Program-made: the position numbers and the translations under genes
Assembly: GCA_034521755.1 (NCBI GenBank)
Contig: JAXHMB010000004.1
Location: forward strand, 496,001 to 560,000
Source of the DNA: JAXHMB01 sp034521755
GTDB lineage: Bacteria; Bacteroidota; Rhodothermia; Balneolales; Balneolaceae
DNA: 64,000 nt
Reading direction: 5' to 3'
Shown: positions 28,301-35,802 of the stretch, piece after piece
How the letters are laid out: the number at the start of each line of letters is the position of its first letter
Position numbering within the stretch: position 1 is the first letter of the stretch
The notes under the pieces: generated by a model
The model's input: the letters and a program-made list of their open reading frames with translations, nothing else
The model's database searches: none
Told to the model about the DNA's origin: nothing

Positions 28301-28613
28301 CTCTTTGTTGAAAGGGTTACGTGAGTTGGAAAAGGAACTGGCTGACATGCAAAAGGCCCTGACAGGAGATCGGACCCGGGGAGCCTGGAATGAAGCCTCA
28401 GCGCCATCCATGATGTCACGAATTTGGGCGGCAAGGAGCGGGTGGTCAACCACGCAGGCACCCACGGAAACCAGTCGGAGACAGCTGGAAATTGCAAAAG
28501 CTGATTTCGAGGACTATGTACAGACTGTCGAATCTTTCTTTGATAAAGTATCAGCTTATGAAGAAGAGCTGGCTGATGCCGGAGCTCCATATACTCCGGG
28601 AAGAAATAACTAA
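25350..28613 (+). CDS. Large exported BNR/VPS10-like beta-propeller protein
   Basis: The 1087-residue protein has a signal peptide (about 1-26, ending SIEAFGQA). The body is built of BNR/Asp-box repeats of the form S-x-D-x-G-x-x-W: NSGTTWSPI, AGKTWQHM, GGKSWNPV, GEIWKEV, KGESWEKR, GTTWKFF, RGNSWEPI, GQNWRKA and GKSWQSI, plus GKNWIKF. Such sortilin/VPS10-like ten-bladed propellers are common exported proteins in Bacteroidota. A C-terminal helical tail (about 940-1087) lacks propeller signs. It may bind a ligand or act as a hydrolase-like enzyme; no catalytic site was identified. It is a single unit. Confidence 0.85.
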   Translation: MQNFKTISLLSFLTLFLFLSIEAFGQADINTLKKAVSDLELRSIGPAVMGGRVADIAVNPEDKSQWYVAVGSGNLWKTDNSGTTWSPIFDNQVSYSIGTVTIDPNNPNVVWVGTGENVSGRHVAWGDGVYKSLDAGKTWQHMGLEQTEHIGKILVDPGNSDVIFVAAEGPLWSSGGQRGLYKSLDGGKSWNPVLSIDENTGVTDVEFDPSNPEVLYAASYERRRQTWSFLAGGPGSGIYKSVDHGEIWKEVKNGLPGGHMGKIGLAVTAADPNIVYATIEAEAGERGFYRSTDKGESWEKRNSYLSDGTGPHYYQEIKASQTNPDLVYQNDVFIHVTRDGGASFDYLGNGREKHSDNHALWIDPDNGNHLIAGSDGGLYESFDEGTTWKFFPNLPIAQFYKIALDNSEPFYNVVAGAQDLGTLIGPSRTTNTAGVRNQDWYVPLGADGYDAAFDPENPDIVYMEIQGGELYRLDRETEEVISIKPRPEPNDPPERYNWDSPVLISPHDNHTLYFGSQRVWRSTNRGNSWEPISGDLTTNTNRYTLEMIDRVTSVNALYDNGAMSLYATLTAISESPIRAGMLYTGSDDGLIHVSDDAGQNWRKAEDLPGVPERSFINDVEASKHNEQTVFAVADAHKLGDYLPYVFMSTNAGKSWQSITGDLPEGVIIWSIKQDHIDENLLFIGAENGMYFSPNKGKNWIKFTAGVPTIAFRDIEIHARDNDLVGGTFGRGIYILDDYSSLRGMRDKLQSNTVFPVRDAWWYVPNVPMQAEGMPSQGSTNFHTSNPEFGALITYYIKDIPQTSREERRESEKALAKQGKDIPFPGWDTLSEESEENKPGVMLLIRDEENNAVRWLQGKATEGLHRVSWDLRLPAPNAISLSTPDFQPPWASSPQGPLAAPGTYTVELFLLDNGDLQSQGAVQEFVVKPTPAVEGNADFEAVAAFNKETSNIYREMIVESRKLGEVRNKIPYMRAALMKTTSADTSLLKGLRELEKELADMQKALTGDRTRGAWNEASAPSMMSRIWAARSGWSTTQAPTETSRRQLEIAKADFEDYVQTVESFFDKVSAYEEELADAGAPYTPGRNN

Positions 28614-28692
28614 TGATCTGATATAAAGCACAAGTGCTTCAAATGCTATTTGGTAAATTGGGAAGATGCTTAAACTCATTGATATTTGTTGT

Positions 28693-28851
28693 TTAATTAA
28701 TCTTTAGCTGCTCATTCCAGTTATTGATCTGCAGGGCAATCAAAATCCCAATCACTACCAGCAGTATTTCGCCAAGGGCATACAGCAGGTACTTTCGAAC
28801 ATTATCTTCTTCGATGAGCTTTTTTCGGATGGTGCGAAAGAATTTTAGCAT
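28693..28851 (-). CDS. Short DUF6090-like N-terminal stub (52 aa)
   Basis: The reverse strand reads MLKFFRTIRKKLIEEDNVRKYLLYALGEILLVVIGILIALQINNWNE, a hydrophobic segment with flanking charges that is the standard N-terminus of DUF6090-type Bacteroidota membrane proteins, which are usually about 240 residues. Here the frame ends seven residues later. It could be a genuine short membrane protein or the remnant of a truncated gene. It directly follows another remnant on the same strand (28854-29014), with only two bases between them. Confidence 0.6.
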   Translation of the reverse strand: MLKFFRTIRKKLIEEDNVRKYLLYALGEILLVVIGILIALQINNWNEQLKIN

Positions 28852-28853
28852 GG

Positions 28854-29014
28854 TTACTTTACCCAGGGCATTTTTTTGAATCGGCTGACATCAATACCCG
28901 TCTCCCGAAAACGAGCCGCCGTGTTGGGGGCGTCTTCCAAATCAACAAAGAGTCGGCAGCCACTTTGAAGACATTGCGCCGCTTAAGTTCAGAATAGATT
29001 TTTTTAAAATTCAT
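28854..29014 (-). pseudogene. Remnant of an adenylate-cyclase/TPR-type protein (both ends only)
   Basis: The reverse strand begins MNFKKIYSELKRRNVFKVAA, the conserved start of a family of Bacteroidota and other proteins with a winged-helix or CHD-like N-terminus and long TPR body. After about 20 codons the natural continuation is lost, and in a neighbouring frame it ends CRLFVDLEDAPNTAARF..DVSRFKKMPWVK-stop. So perhaps the two termini of a much longer gene are joined by a large deletion. This is inference from the N-terminal resemblance only. Confidence 0.5.
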
Positions 29015-29122
29015 GCACACCCCATTTAAAGATCAAAATAAATGTACATAAATTTATCAATAATCCTTTTTTTTCAGGTATTTAGAGATAGAGCATATCT
29101 GAGATAGATAGGGGGTTAACAA

Positions 29123-29153
29123 TTGGATTATGAATATTAATTTCTTATTTCTG
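29123..29153 (+). promoter_or_regulatory. Putative promoter of the amidohydrolase gene
   Basis: TTG at 29123-29125, a 20-base spacer and TATTTCTG at 29146-29153 (7 of 8 match to TAnnTTTG). The ATG is 29 bases downstream. Confidence 0.4.
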
Positions 29154-29182
29154 TATTCATCTGCTTAATCAAATTATTTGTT

Positions 29183-30593
29183 ATGAAAAAACTAACCGCT
29201 TTATTTACTGCAGTTTTCCTGATGTTCAGCATTTCATGTACCAATCAACAACCGGCAGAGGTATATGTGCTTAAAGGGGCTACGCTTTTTGACGGCACCG
29301 GTGCCGAGCCCATTGAAAACAGCGTAATTGTAATAGAAGATGAACGCATTATTTGTGTGGGAACTGAAGCTGATTGCACTATTCTCGGCAATGCGCGGGT
29401 GAAGGATGTATCCGGTAAGTTTATCACACCGGGACTGATTGATGCGCATGTTCACTTTTTCCAGACGGGATTTTTTGACAGCCGCCCTGATGCCATGGAT
29501 ATCACCGACACCTATCCCTTTCCCATGGTGGCGGCCTACCAGCAACAAAATCCTGAACGCTATTATAACAGCTATTTATGCTCGGGCATAACAGGGGTGT
29601 ATGATGTAGGGGGAGCTTCGTGGTCGGTTGGTTTTCAGGAGTCTGCCGAGCAAAATCCTTTGGCTCCACACGTAGCTGCGGCCGGTCCGTTGATTACTCC
29701 TGCACAGGGAGCGCCTTTTGATCTGCCTTCAGACAAAGTGCTGGTGCCTCTTAACTCAAAAGAAGCCGGTATTAAAACGGTGCAATATATGTCAGCCCTG
29801 GGCTCTACGGGCATAAAGTTCTGGCAACTCGATGCTGATAATGAGGAGTATATGGATAGAGTAGCAGCTGCGGCAGAAGAAATTGAAAAGCAGGGCAACA
29901 AGATGATTGCTCACGCTACCACGCTGAAGCAGGCCAAGGCTGCTTTGCGCAACGGCACTAAATTATTGGTTCACAGTGTAAGTGATACAGAAGTAGATGA
30001 GGAGTTTATCAAGATGGCAAAAGAACAGGGCACGGTGTATAATCCCACAATGATCGTGAGCTCAGGATATATGCTTGCCTACCGCGGCGCGGCTGATATT
30101 GCTCCCATTCCTATTGATGATCCTAATAGCTGTGTGGATGCTAAAACCAAAGAGTTGTTGGAAAGCGCTTCTCAGTTTCAGCGACCATCCTCGATTGTCT
30201 GACAGTTTTAAAGAACGGCTGAGGTCTTTTGACCCTGCAACAGATCGTGTTAGTCAGACTAATATTTTGAATCTAAAGAAGGTATATGAAGCAGGTATTC
30301 CGGTAGCTGTAGGTACCGATGCAGGCAATCCGGGTACGCTGCACGGACCCTCAATCTATGAAGAAATGGAAGCTATGCAAGGTGCAGGAATTCCGGCCGG
30401 AGACCTGATTGTGATGGCTACCAAAAATGGGGCTATGGCTATGGAGCGACTGGATGATTTTGGTACGCTGGAAAGCGGCAAACTGGCCAATCTTATTGTG
30501 TTGGATGAAGATCCCTCAGCTGATATTACCAACATGCGTTCTATTACGCATACGATGATTAAGGGTCTCTTGAAGGAGGTGGCTGAATTCTAG
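29183..30593 (+). pseudogene. Lipoprotein amidohydrolase, frameshifted in the middle
   Basis: The first part (29183-30202) starts with a lipoprotein signal peptide (MKKLTALFTAVFLMFSISC, Cys19), then FDGTGAEPIENSVIVIED and the metal-binding GLIDAHVHFF of the amidohydrolase superfamily, and MIAHATTLKQAKAAL. The second (about 30187-30593) continues in the +1 frame with FSDHPRLSDSFKERL, VAVGTDAGNPGTLHGPSIYEEMEAM and the C-terminal DFGTLESGKLANLIVLDEDP. Deleting one T from the TTT at 30176-30178 restores a single protein of about 470 residues. Its family (imidazolonepropionase-like, D-aminoacylase/prolidase-like) hydrolyses cyclic amides or peptides; exact substrate unknown. It lies just upstream of hutH. 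Confidence 0.82.
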
Positions 30594-30610
30594 GCAATGC
30601 TTTTGTACAA

Positions 30611-30641
30611 TTGGGTAGGTTCTTAGAATCTGCTATCTTTC
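30611..30641 (+). promoter_or_regulatory. Putative hutH promoter with overlapping palindrome
   Basis: TTG at 30611-30613, a 20-base spacer, and TATCTTTC at 30634-30641 (7 of 8 match to TAnnTTTG). The box is the left arm of TATCTTTCTTAAAAGATA, a small palindrome that could be an operator. The GTG start of hutH lies 36 bases downstream of the box. Confidence 0.45.
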
Positions 30642-30676
30642 TTAAAAGATAACCGGGATTTATAAAATACCAGATC

Positions 30677-32176
30677 GTGCAAATAACTGTATCCAATCTT
30701 TATAAAAAGCTTGATAAAAGTATTGAAAAGCTGAAAGCAGATAAATCTGCGGTAACGAATTCGCGGGCGATAGTAGAGGACGCCCTGAATAAAAACGAAC
30801 CTCTTTATGGCATCAATACCGGTTTTGGCATTTTGGCAAACAAGCGTGTAAATGATGAGCAGCTTAAGCAACTTCAGCGAAATCTGATCTTATCTCATTC
30901 GGTCGGTGTGGGAGATCTTATTCCCAAAGATATTTCGCGGCTGATGCTAAGGTTAAAAATCCATGCACTTGGCATTGGTAATTCAGGAATTTCAGAAGAA
31001 ACGTTCGACAGGCTGATCTATTTTTCTGACCATGACATGATTCCTGCCATCCCTGAAAAAGGGAGCGTAGGCGCTTCCGGTGATTTGGCTCCGTTGGCAC
31101 ATATGTCTCTTCCGTTATTGGGTTATGGGTACTTTTGGAATAAGAAAGGCAGTGATACAGTTCCCGCTGAAAAGGTTTTAAAAGAGCACGACTTAGAACC
31201 TATTGAGCTACAGGCAAAGGATGGTCTTTCGCTGATAAATGGTACTCAGCTTATGAGTGCCTATGGTGCTTATATTCTTGAGAAAAGCCAGGCCTTGGCA
31301 AAAGCTGCGGACATTATAGCAGCGATGAGTCTGGAGGCATTACAGGGAAGTATCAAACCATTTGACAAGCGCATTCAGGAGCTGCGCCCGCACCGGGGAC
31401 AGAGAGAGGTGGCTGCCAATGTCAGAGATCTTTTGGCAGACAGTGAAATTTTAGAATCACATAGAAACTGTGGGAAGGTGCAAGACCCTTATTGCCTTCG
31501 TTGTGTGCCACAAGTGCATGGAGCCAGCCGGGATGCCTTACGCCACTGCACTCAAATCATTGAAACAGAAATGAATTCAGTAACGGATAATCCTCTGGTA
31601 TTTGAAAACGGGGATATTATAAGTGGCGGTAATTTCCATGGCCAACCGCTGGCTTTGGCGATTGATTATGCAAAAATTGCCTTGGCTGAATTTGGAAGTA
31701 TATCCGAGCGGCGCACCTACCTGTTGCTTGAAGGCCATGATGGACTTCCTACGTTGTTGATGGAGGAAACTGGTATTAACTCCGGATTTATGATTCCACA
31801 ATATACTTCGGCGGCACTGGTCTCAGAAAATAAAGGGCTTGCCCATCCGGCTTCGGTGGACTCCATCCCTACCAGCCTGGGTCAGGAAGATCATGTAAGC
31901 ATGGGTAGTATTGGTGCACTCAAGCTGCTGGAGATCTATCAAAATGTAGAACAGATATTGGCTATTGAGCTTTTTACTGCTGCACAGGCGCTGGATTTCC
32001 GCAAGCCCTTAAAGCCGGGCAAGGGGGTGGAGATTGCTCATGAGTTTATACGCGAAGCTATTCCCCATGCTGATGAAGACCATTACTTTAAAGATGATAT
32101 CAACAATGCAGTGGCTTTATTGCAGGACCGAACCATGATGCGGCAAGTAGAAAAAAACCTGAAAAGATTGAAATAG
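30677..32176 (+). CDS. hutH: Histidine ammonia-lyase
   Basis: The 499-residue protein starts with GTG (30677). It has the family N-terminus PLYGINTGFGILAN and the MIO-forming triad in GSVGASGDLAPLAHM (Ala133-Ser134-Gly135). NGTQLMSAYGA and SVTDNPLVFENGDIISGGNFHGQP also match. It removes ammonia from histidine to give urocanate, the first step of histidine use, in the cytoplasm. Length is normal. The promoter and palindrome just upstream suggest local control. It is followed by twin TonB-plug lipoproteins on the other strand and hutI 1.2 kb on. Confidence 0.96.
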   Translation: MQITVSNLYKKLDKSIEKLKADKSAVTNSRAIVEDALNKNEPLYGINTGFGILANKRVNDEQLKQLQRNLILSHSVGVGDLIPKDISRLMLRLKIHALGIGNSGISEETFDRLIYFSDHDMIPAIPEKGSVGASGDLAPLAHMSLPLLGYGYFWNKKGSDTVPAEKVLKEHDLEPIELQAKDGLSLINGTQLMSAYGAYILEKSQALAKAADIIAAMSLEALQGSIKPFDKRIQELRPHRGQREVAANVRDLLADSEILESHRNCGKVQDPYCLRCVPQVHGASRDALRHCTQIIETEMNSVTDNPLVFENGDIISGGNFHGQPLALAIDYAKIALAEFGSISERRTYLLLEGHDGLPTLLMEETGINSGFMIPQYTSAALVSENKGLAHPASVDSIPTSLGQEDHVSMGSIGALKLLEIYQNVEQILAIELFTAAQALDFRKPLKPGKGVEIAHEFIREAIPHADEDHYFKDDINNAVALLQDRTMMRQVEKNLKRLK

Positions 32177-32309
32177 TTTTACCAAGAGATTTCTTTTCTC
32201 TTATAGGCGAAGATAAAGATGCCACAAGGCCTATACAATTGCAAATGGGACGATTGCTTGAAATGGCGTAAATTTAATCCTTAAAATATATAGTTTACTA
32301 TAAAGATTG

Positions 32310-32705
32310 CTATCCTGTAGTAATTACAATGACGCCATTTTTGCCCGCTTCGCCATATTGTACGGTAGCTTTTGAGATCTTGAGAAACTCAACAGTTACA
32401 TATTGATTGCGATCAAGAAGTGAAACTAGCTCTGCATAACTGGTTCCAATTTGCACACCATCTAAAACATAAAGCGGATATTTATTTCCTGTAAACGTAT
32501 TTACAGCAGTATTAATAACTTCGCCTCCTGTAAAAGTCAATCGTGGTATCGATTTTATGTAGTTATGAAGATTGGTTACACGAATGGTACTATTGGCTTT
32601 ATCTTCATTTGAGCTTTTGTTATTTGTATTATTGGCAGAAGCACAACCCAAAAATGATACCAAAAGAAGTGTGGCTAATAATTTGATATATGAATTCATA
32701 AGCAC
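32310..32705 (-). CDS. Solo TonB-dependent receptor plug-like lipoprotein (copy A)
   Basis: The 131-residue protein has a lipoprotein signal (SFLGC, Cys21 with the first start, Cys19 from the second ATG). The mature part ends with PLYVLDGVQIG, LVSLLDRNQYVTVEFLKISKATVQYGEAGKNGVIVITTG, which is the form of a SusC/TonB-dependent receptor plug domain. No barrel or carboxypeptidase-like domain is attached. It may be anchored on the periplasmic face of the outer membrane. The gene is one of a tandem pair with 32837-33232, and the function is unknown. Confidence 0.75.
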   Translation of the reverse strand: MLMNSYIKLLATLLLVSFLGCASANNTNNKSSNEDKANSTIRVTNLHNYIKSIPRLTFTGGEVINTAVNTFTGNKYPLYVLDGVQIGTSYAELVSLLDRNQYVTVEFLKISKATVQYGEAGKNGVIVITTG

Positions 32706-32836
32706 CCTCCAACCTGTTTAACAGTATAGGTTTATTTATAGACTATGTAAACGGATAATTAATATAAAAAGTATATTAATATTTACCGGTTATTTTGGCT
32801 TTAAGCAGGTTTATTTTTTTTAAGTGGTATTAAGAA

Positions 32837-33232
32837 TTATTGGGTTTTTATTAAGATAACTCCGTTCTTTCCATCTTCTCCATAGCGTATAGTAGCTCTT
32901 CTGGTCGACAGAAAGTCTACGGCAACTCGCTGGTTTTGATCAAGCAATTGCATAACTCTGCCGAGGTTGCGTCCTACTGTTACTCCATCAAGAACGAATA
33001 AAGGAGCATTGCTTCCTCGAATGCTGCTGGATGATGTGTTAATAACTCTTGCATTTGCTCCTGTACCACTAACCGAGAGCCTGGGGAGGGTATCAATATG
33101 AAGAGGCAGGTTTTTTACTAGTACAAGAGAATCTTCATCAGAGTTTGATGAACCTGTTGTTTGCCCTGTACCGGCACAGGCTACTGCAAAAGCCAAGACT
33201 ATAAAAGAAAATATTTTTATCAATTGATTCAT
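32837..33232 (-). CDS. Solo TonB-dependent receptor plug-like lipoprotein (copy B)
   Basis: Also 131 residues, with lipobox FAVAC (Cys19), it is a paralogue of the gene at 32310-32705. Shared landmarks are RVIN or EVIN-T, the segment PLFVLDGVTVG, the strand RVAVDFLSTRRATIRYGEDGKNGVILI. The gap to copy A is 131 bases, and both read towards hutH. Tandem duplication of a plug-only module next to hut genes is unusual. Roles in uptake, signalling or assembly are all possible, none is shown. Confidence 0.75.
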   Translation of the reverse strand: MNQLIKIFSFIVLAFAVACAGTGQTTGSSNSDEDSLVLVKNLPLHIDTLPRLSVSGTGANARVINTSSSSIRGSNAPLFVLDGVTVGRNLGRVMQLLDQNQRVAVDFLSTRRATIRYGEDGKNGVILIKTQ

Positions 33233-33422
33233 AGTTATATAATTAGGATTGATATTCGATTTAAATGTTGATTATAGAATAGCTTATTTAGAATTATAAC
33301 ATAATATATTCAGAATCACATAACAGATACATGTACTACACCATATATTATATTAGCAAACGCCATTTTTTCATTACTATTTTACGCATATAAAGAAAAA
33401 TGTTACATCAACAAAAAATATT

Positions 33423-34637
33423 ATGCCCATACTTAAAAATATAGGTTTTTTGGCTACCTGCCGTGATGAAGGCGGACAGGGGGAAATCCACCCTATCAAA
33501 AATGCGGCCGTTGTCTGGCAGGATGACACTATTAAATGGGTGGGTGATGAAAGCGAACTGTCTGTTGAGTATGAAAATGAGGAGGCCTATGATGCCAATG
33601 GTAACATGGTAATTCCCGGACTTGTTGATTGCCATACCCATCTTGCTTTTGGGGGCTGGCGACCGGATGAATTTGAGATGAGAGTTAAAGGAGAAAGCTA
33701 CCTGAATATTGCCAAAGCGGGCGGAGGTATCCTTTCAACGGTAAAAAATACCCGCAAAGCTACTGAGGATGAGCTCTATGAAAAAGCATTCGGATTTTTG
33801 GAAGAGATGATGAAGCTTGGTGTAACAACGATAGAGTGTAAAAGTGGATATGGCTTGTCACTTGAGCATGAGCTAAAAACGCTGCGTGTCTACAAGCGGC
33901 TTGTCGAAAATATACCACAACATATTGTTGCAACTTTTTTGGGAGCTCATACTTTCCCGCTGGAATACAAAGAAAACAAGCAGGGCTATATTGATCTGCT
34001 TATTAATGAAATGATACCTGCTGTTGCCGAAGAAGGCCTGGCAGAATTTTGTGATATTTTTGTTGAGGACTCTGCTTTTGATGTAGATGCTGCCAGAGAA
34101 ATTTTAGTAACTGCCAAGGCCGCTGGATTGACACCAAAACTACATGCCGATCAGCTGACCAGTTGCGGGGGAGCTGAATTGGCAGCAGAAGTAGAAGCTG
34201 CCAGTGCGGACCACCTGGAAAAAATATCAGATCAGGGAATACAGGATATGGCTAAGGCAAGAGTAGTAGGAGTAACTCTGCCATTAGCGTCCCTTTACAC
34301 TCAAGAAGAGCCGCTGGATTGCCGTAAGCTGGTTGAAGGGGGAGTAGAGGTGGCCGTGGCTACTGACTTCAACCCGGGTTCGGCACCCAGTTTTAACCTG
34401 CCATTGGCTATGATGTTAGCTTGCAATCAGGGTAGGTTAACTCCTAAAGAAGCTCTGAAAGGAGCAACAATTTATGCAGCAAAGGCTATAAAGCGTGATT
34501 TAAGGGTAGGCTCTATTGAAGCAGGGAAGTCAGCAGACTTTGCCGTTATTGATGCACCGAATCCCAACTTCTGGATGTATCACTTTCGCCCAAATTCGTG
34601 TGAGCAGGTATTTATTAAAGGGCAGAAAGTTATTTAG
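33423..34637 (+). CDS. hutI: Imidazolonepropionase
   Basis: The 404-residue protein starts MPILKNIGFLATCRDEG. The amidohydrolase metal site is VDCHTHLAFGG (about 68-78), with KSGYGLSLEHELKTL, FLGAHTFPLEYK, KLHADQLTSCGGAELAA and VAVATDFNPGSAPSFNLPLAMMLACNQGRLTPKEAL, all distinctive of HutI. It hydrolyses 4-imidazolone-5-propanoate to N-formimidoyl-L-glutamate, the third step of histidine breakdown. The stop overlaps the convergent TPR gene by four bases. Confidence 0.96.
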   Translation: MPILKNIGFLATCRDEGGQGEIHPIKNAAVVWQDDTIKWVGDESELSVEYENEEAYDANGNMVIPGLVDCHTHLAFGGWRPDEFEMRVKGESYLNIAKAGGGILSTVKNTRKATEDELYEKAFGFLEEMMKLGVTTIECKSGYGLSLEHELKTLRVYKRLVENIPQHIVATFLGAHTFPLEYKENKQGYIDLLINEMIPAVAEEGLAEFCDIFVEDSAFDVDAAREILVTAKAAGLTPKLHADQLTSCGGAELAAEVEAASADHLEKISDQGIQDMAKARVVGVTLPLASLYTQEEPLDCRKLVEGGVEVAVATDFNPGSAPSFNLPLAMMLACNQGRLTPKEALKGATIYAAKAIKRDLRVGSIEAGKSADFAVIDAPNPNFWMYHFRPNSCEQVFIKGQKVI

Positions 34638-35683
34638 GATCCTTTACAAGCAGGCGCCCCCTCTTTATCTGCATACTGCCCTTCAAAATTTTCGAGGCTG
34701 CTGGTTAATCGTCCTGTTTCTTCATCTCGTTCTTTGGCGGTTTTTAAGAGGCTTTTCATGTTGTTAATGATACTACAAGCTTCTTCGTAATTATCAATCT
34801 CTAGATATGCTTCGAATAACCAGCGGTATGAGTGATAGTCGCGGTCAACTAGTTCACGATTAGTGGCTTGTTGCCACTCAACCGACTTTTCCCATGCCGC
34901 AATATTGGATTCGATGACTTTGTCCCACATTTTAAGCTGCTTGTAAATATGGCTGGGCATGTGGATAGCATGCGGTGAGGAATAGGCGACACTTGCATAA
35001 TCATTAGCCGGACGTAATCCCATTGGTGCAAAGGTATCGTTGTCGTATACATGGATCAGATAGTGCATGGCTCCGGGGTGCTCCGGATTTTTTTTGTAGA
35101 GTTCTTCAAGCCTTGAAGCAATCGAAACCACGTCTTCGGGAGCAGGATTTGTATAATTATGAGAGGGTAAACTCATGTCGGCTAAGGCTGCCAAAGCTTT
35201 AGCTTCACCATCTTTGGGATACTTTTCAGAAACCTCATTCATGGCCCGGGCATAATTTGTTCTCCGGTCACTCATACTTGCTCCCTCTTCATACAAAAGC
35301 TTAACAGCATAGATATAGGCTTCTTCGCGGGCATCCATGTTGGCAGACGGGCGACTTTCCAGGGCTTCTAGTACTTCTGCCCCGGCGTCCTGGTCATGTT
35401 GCTGCCAAATGGGATGATCGTGGGTCAATGCCTCTCCCCAATAAGCCATGGCAAAATCGGGATCTAATTCTCGGGCCTTGCGAAAATGGTCTCGTGCTTC
35501 GGGATACCAAAAACTGTGCAGGGCCAAAACACCCGTTAGAAATTCCTTTTGAGCTTCGCCATCAGCCGATGTTGGAAAATCAATGGTGCCGAGGTTAAGG
35601 TTGGGATTGGTTTGGGCCTGTAGTAAAAGCGGACAAAGAAAAAGGCCAATGAACAAGTATTTGATATATTTTTTGAAATCCAT
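34634..35683 (-). CDS. Exported TPR-like protein
   Basis: The 349-residue protein has a signal peptide (about 1-23, ending LLLQAQ). It contains helical repeats: EKEFLTGVLALHSFWYPEARDHFRKARELDPDFAMAYWGEAL near residues 47-90, and further TPR-type segments around 160-200 (YPKDGEAKALAAL, ..EELYKKNPEHPGAMHYLIHVYDN) and 290-320. It is widespread as an unnamed exported protein in Bacteroidota. It probably mediates protein contact in the periplasm. It follows hutI convergently with a 4-base overlap and precedes the TonB-dependent receptor terminator. Confidence 0.7.
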   Translation of the reverse strand: MDFKKYIKYLFIGLFLCPLLLQAQTNPNLNLGTIDFPTSADGEAQKEFLTGVLALHSFWYPEARDHFRKARELDPDFAMAYWGEALTHDHPIWQQHDQDAGAEVLEALESRPSANMDAREEAYIYAVKLLYEEGASMSDRRTNYARAMNEVSEKYPKDGEAKALAALADMSLPSHNYTNPAPEDVVSIASRLEELYKKNPEHPGAMHYLIHVYDNDTFAPMGLRPANDYASVAYSSPHAIHMPSHIYKQLKMWDKVIESNIAAWEKSVEWQQATNRELVDRDYHSYRWLFEAYLEIDNYEEACSIINNMKSLLKTAKERDEETGRLTSSLENFEGQYADKEGAPACKGS

Positions 35684-35766
35684 AAGCAGAACGTTTAGTG
35701 CAGCAGTTAGTAGGGTAAGGAAAAACTTACCAATTAATGTAATGCAGTATAGACAAAGAGTAAATT

Positions 35767-35795
35767 AAAAAGCCCCTCCGCTTTTGAGAGGGGCT
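35767..35795 (-). terminator. Terminator of the TonB-dependent receptor gene
   Basis: Arms 35771-35778 (AGCCCCTC) and 35788-35795 (GAGGGGCT), loop of nine bases. On the reverse strand the hairpin is followed by TTTTAATTT. It is 8 bases after the receptor stop. Confidence 0.8.
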
Positions 35796-35802
35796 AATGT
35801 AT

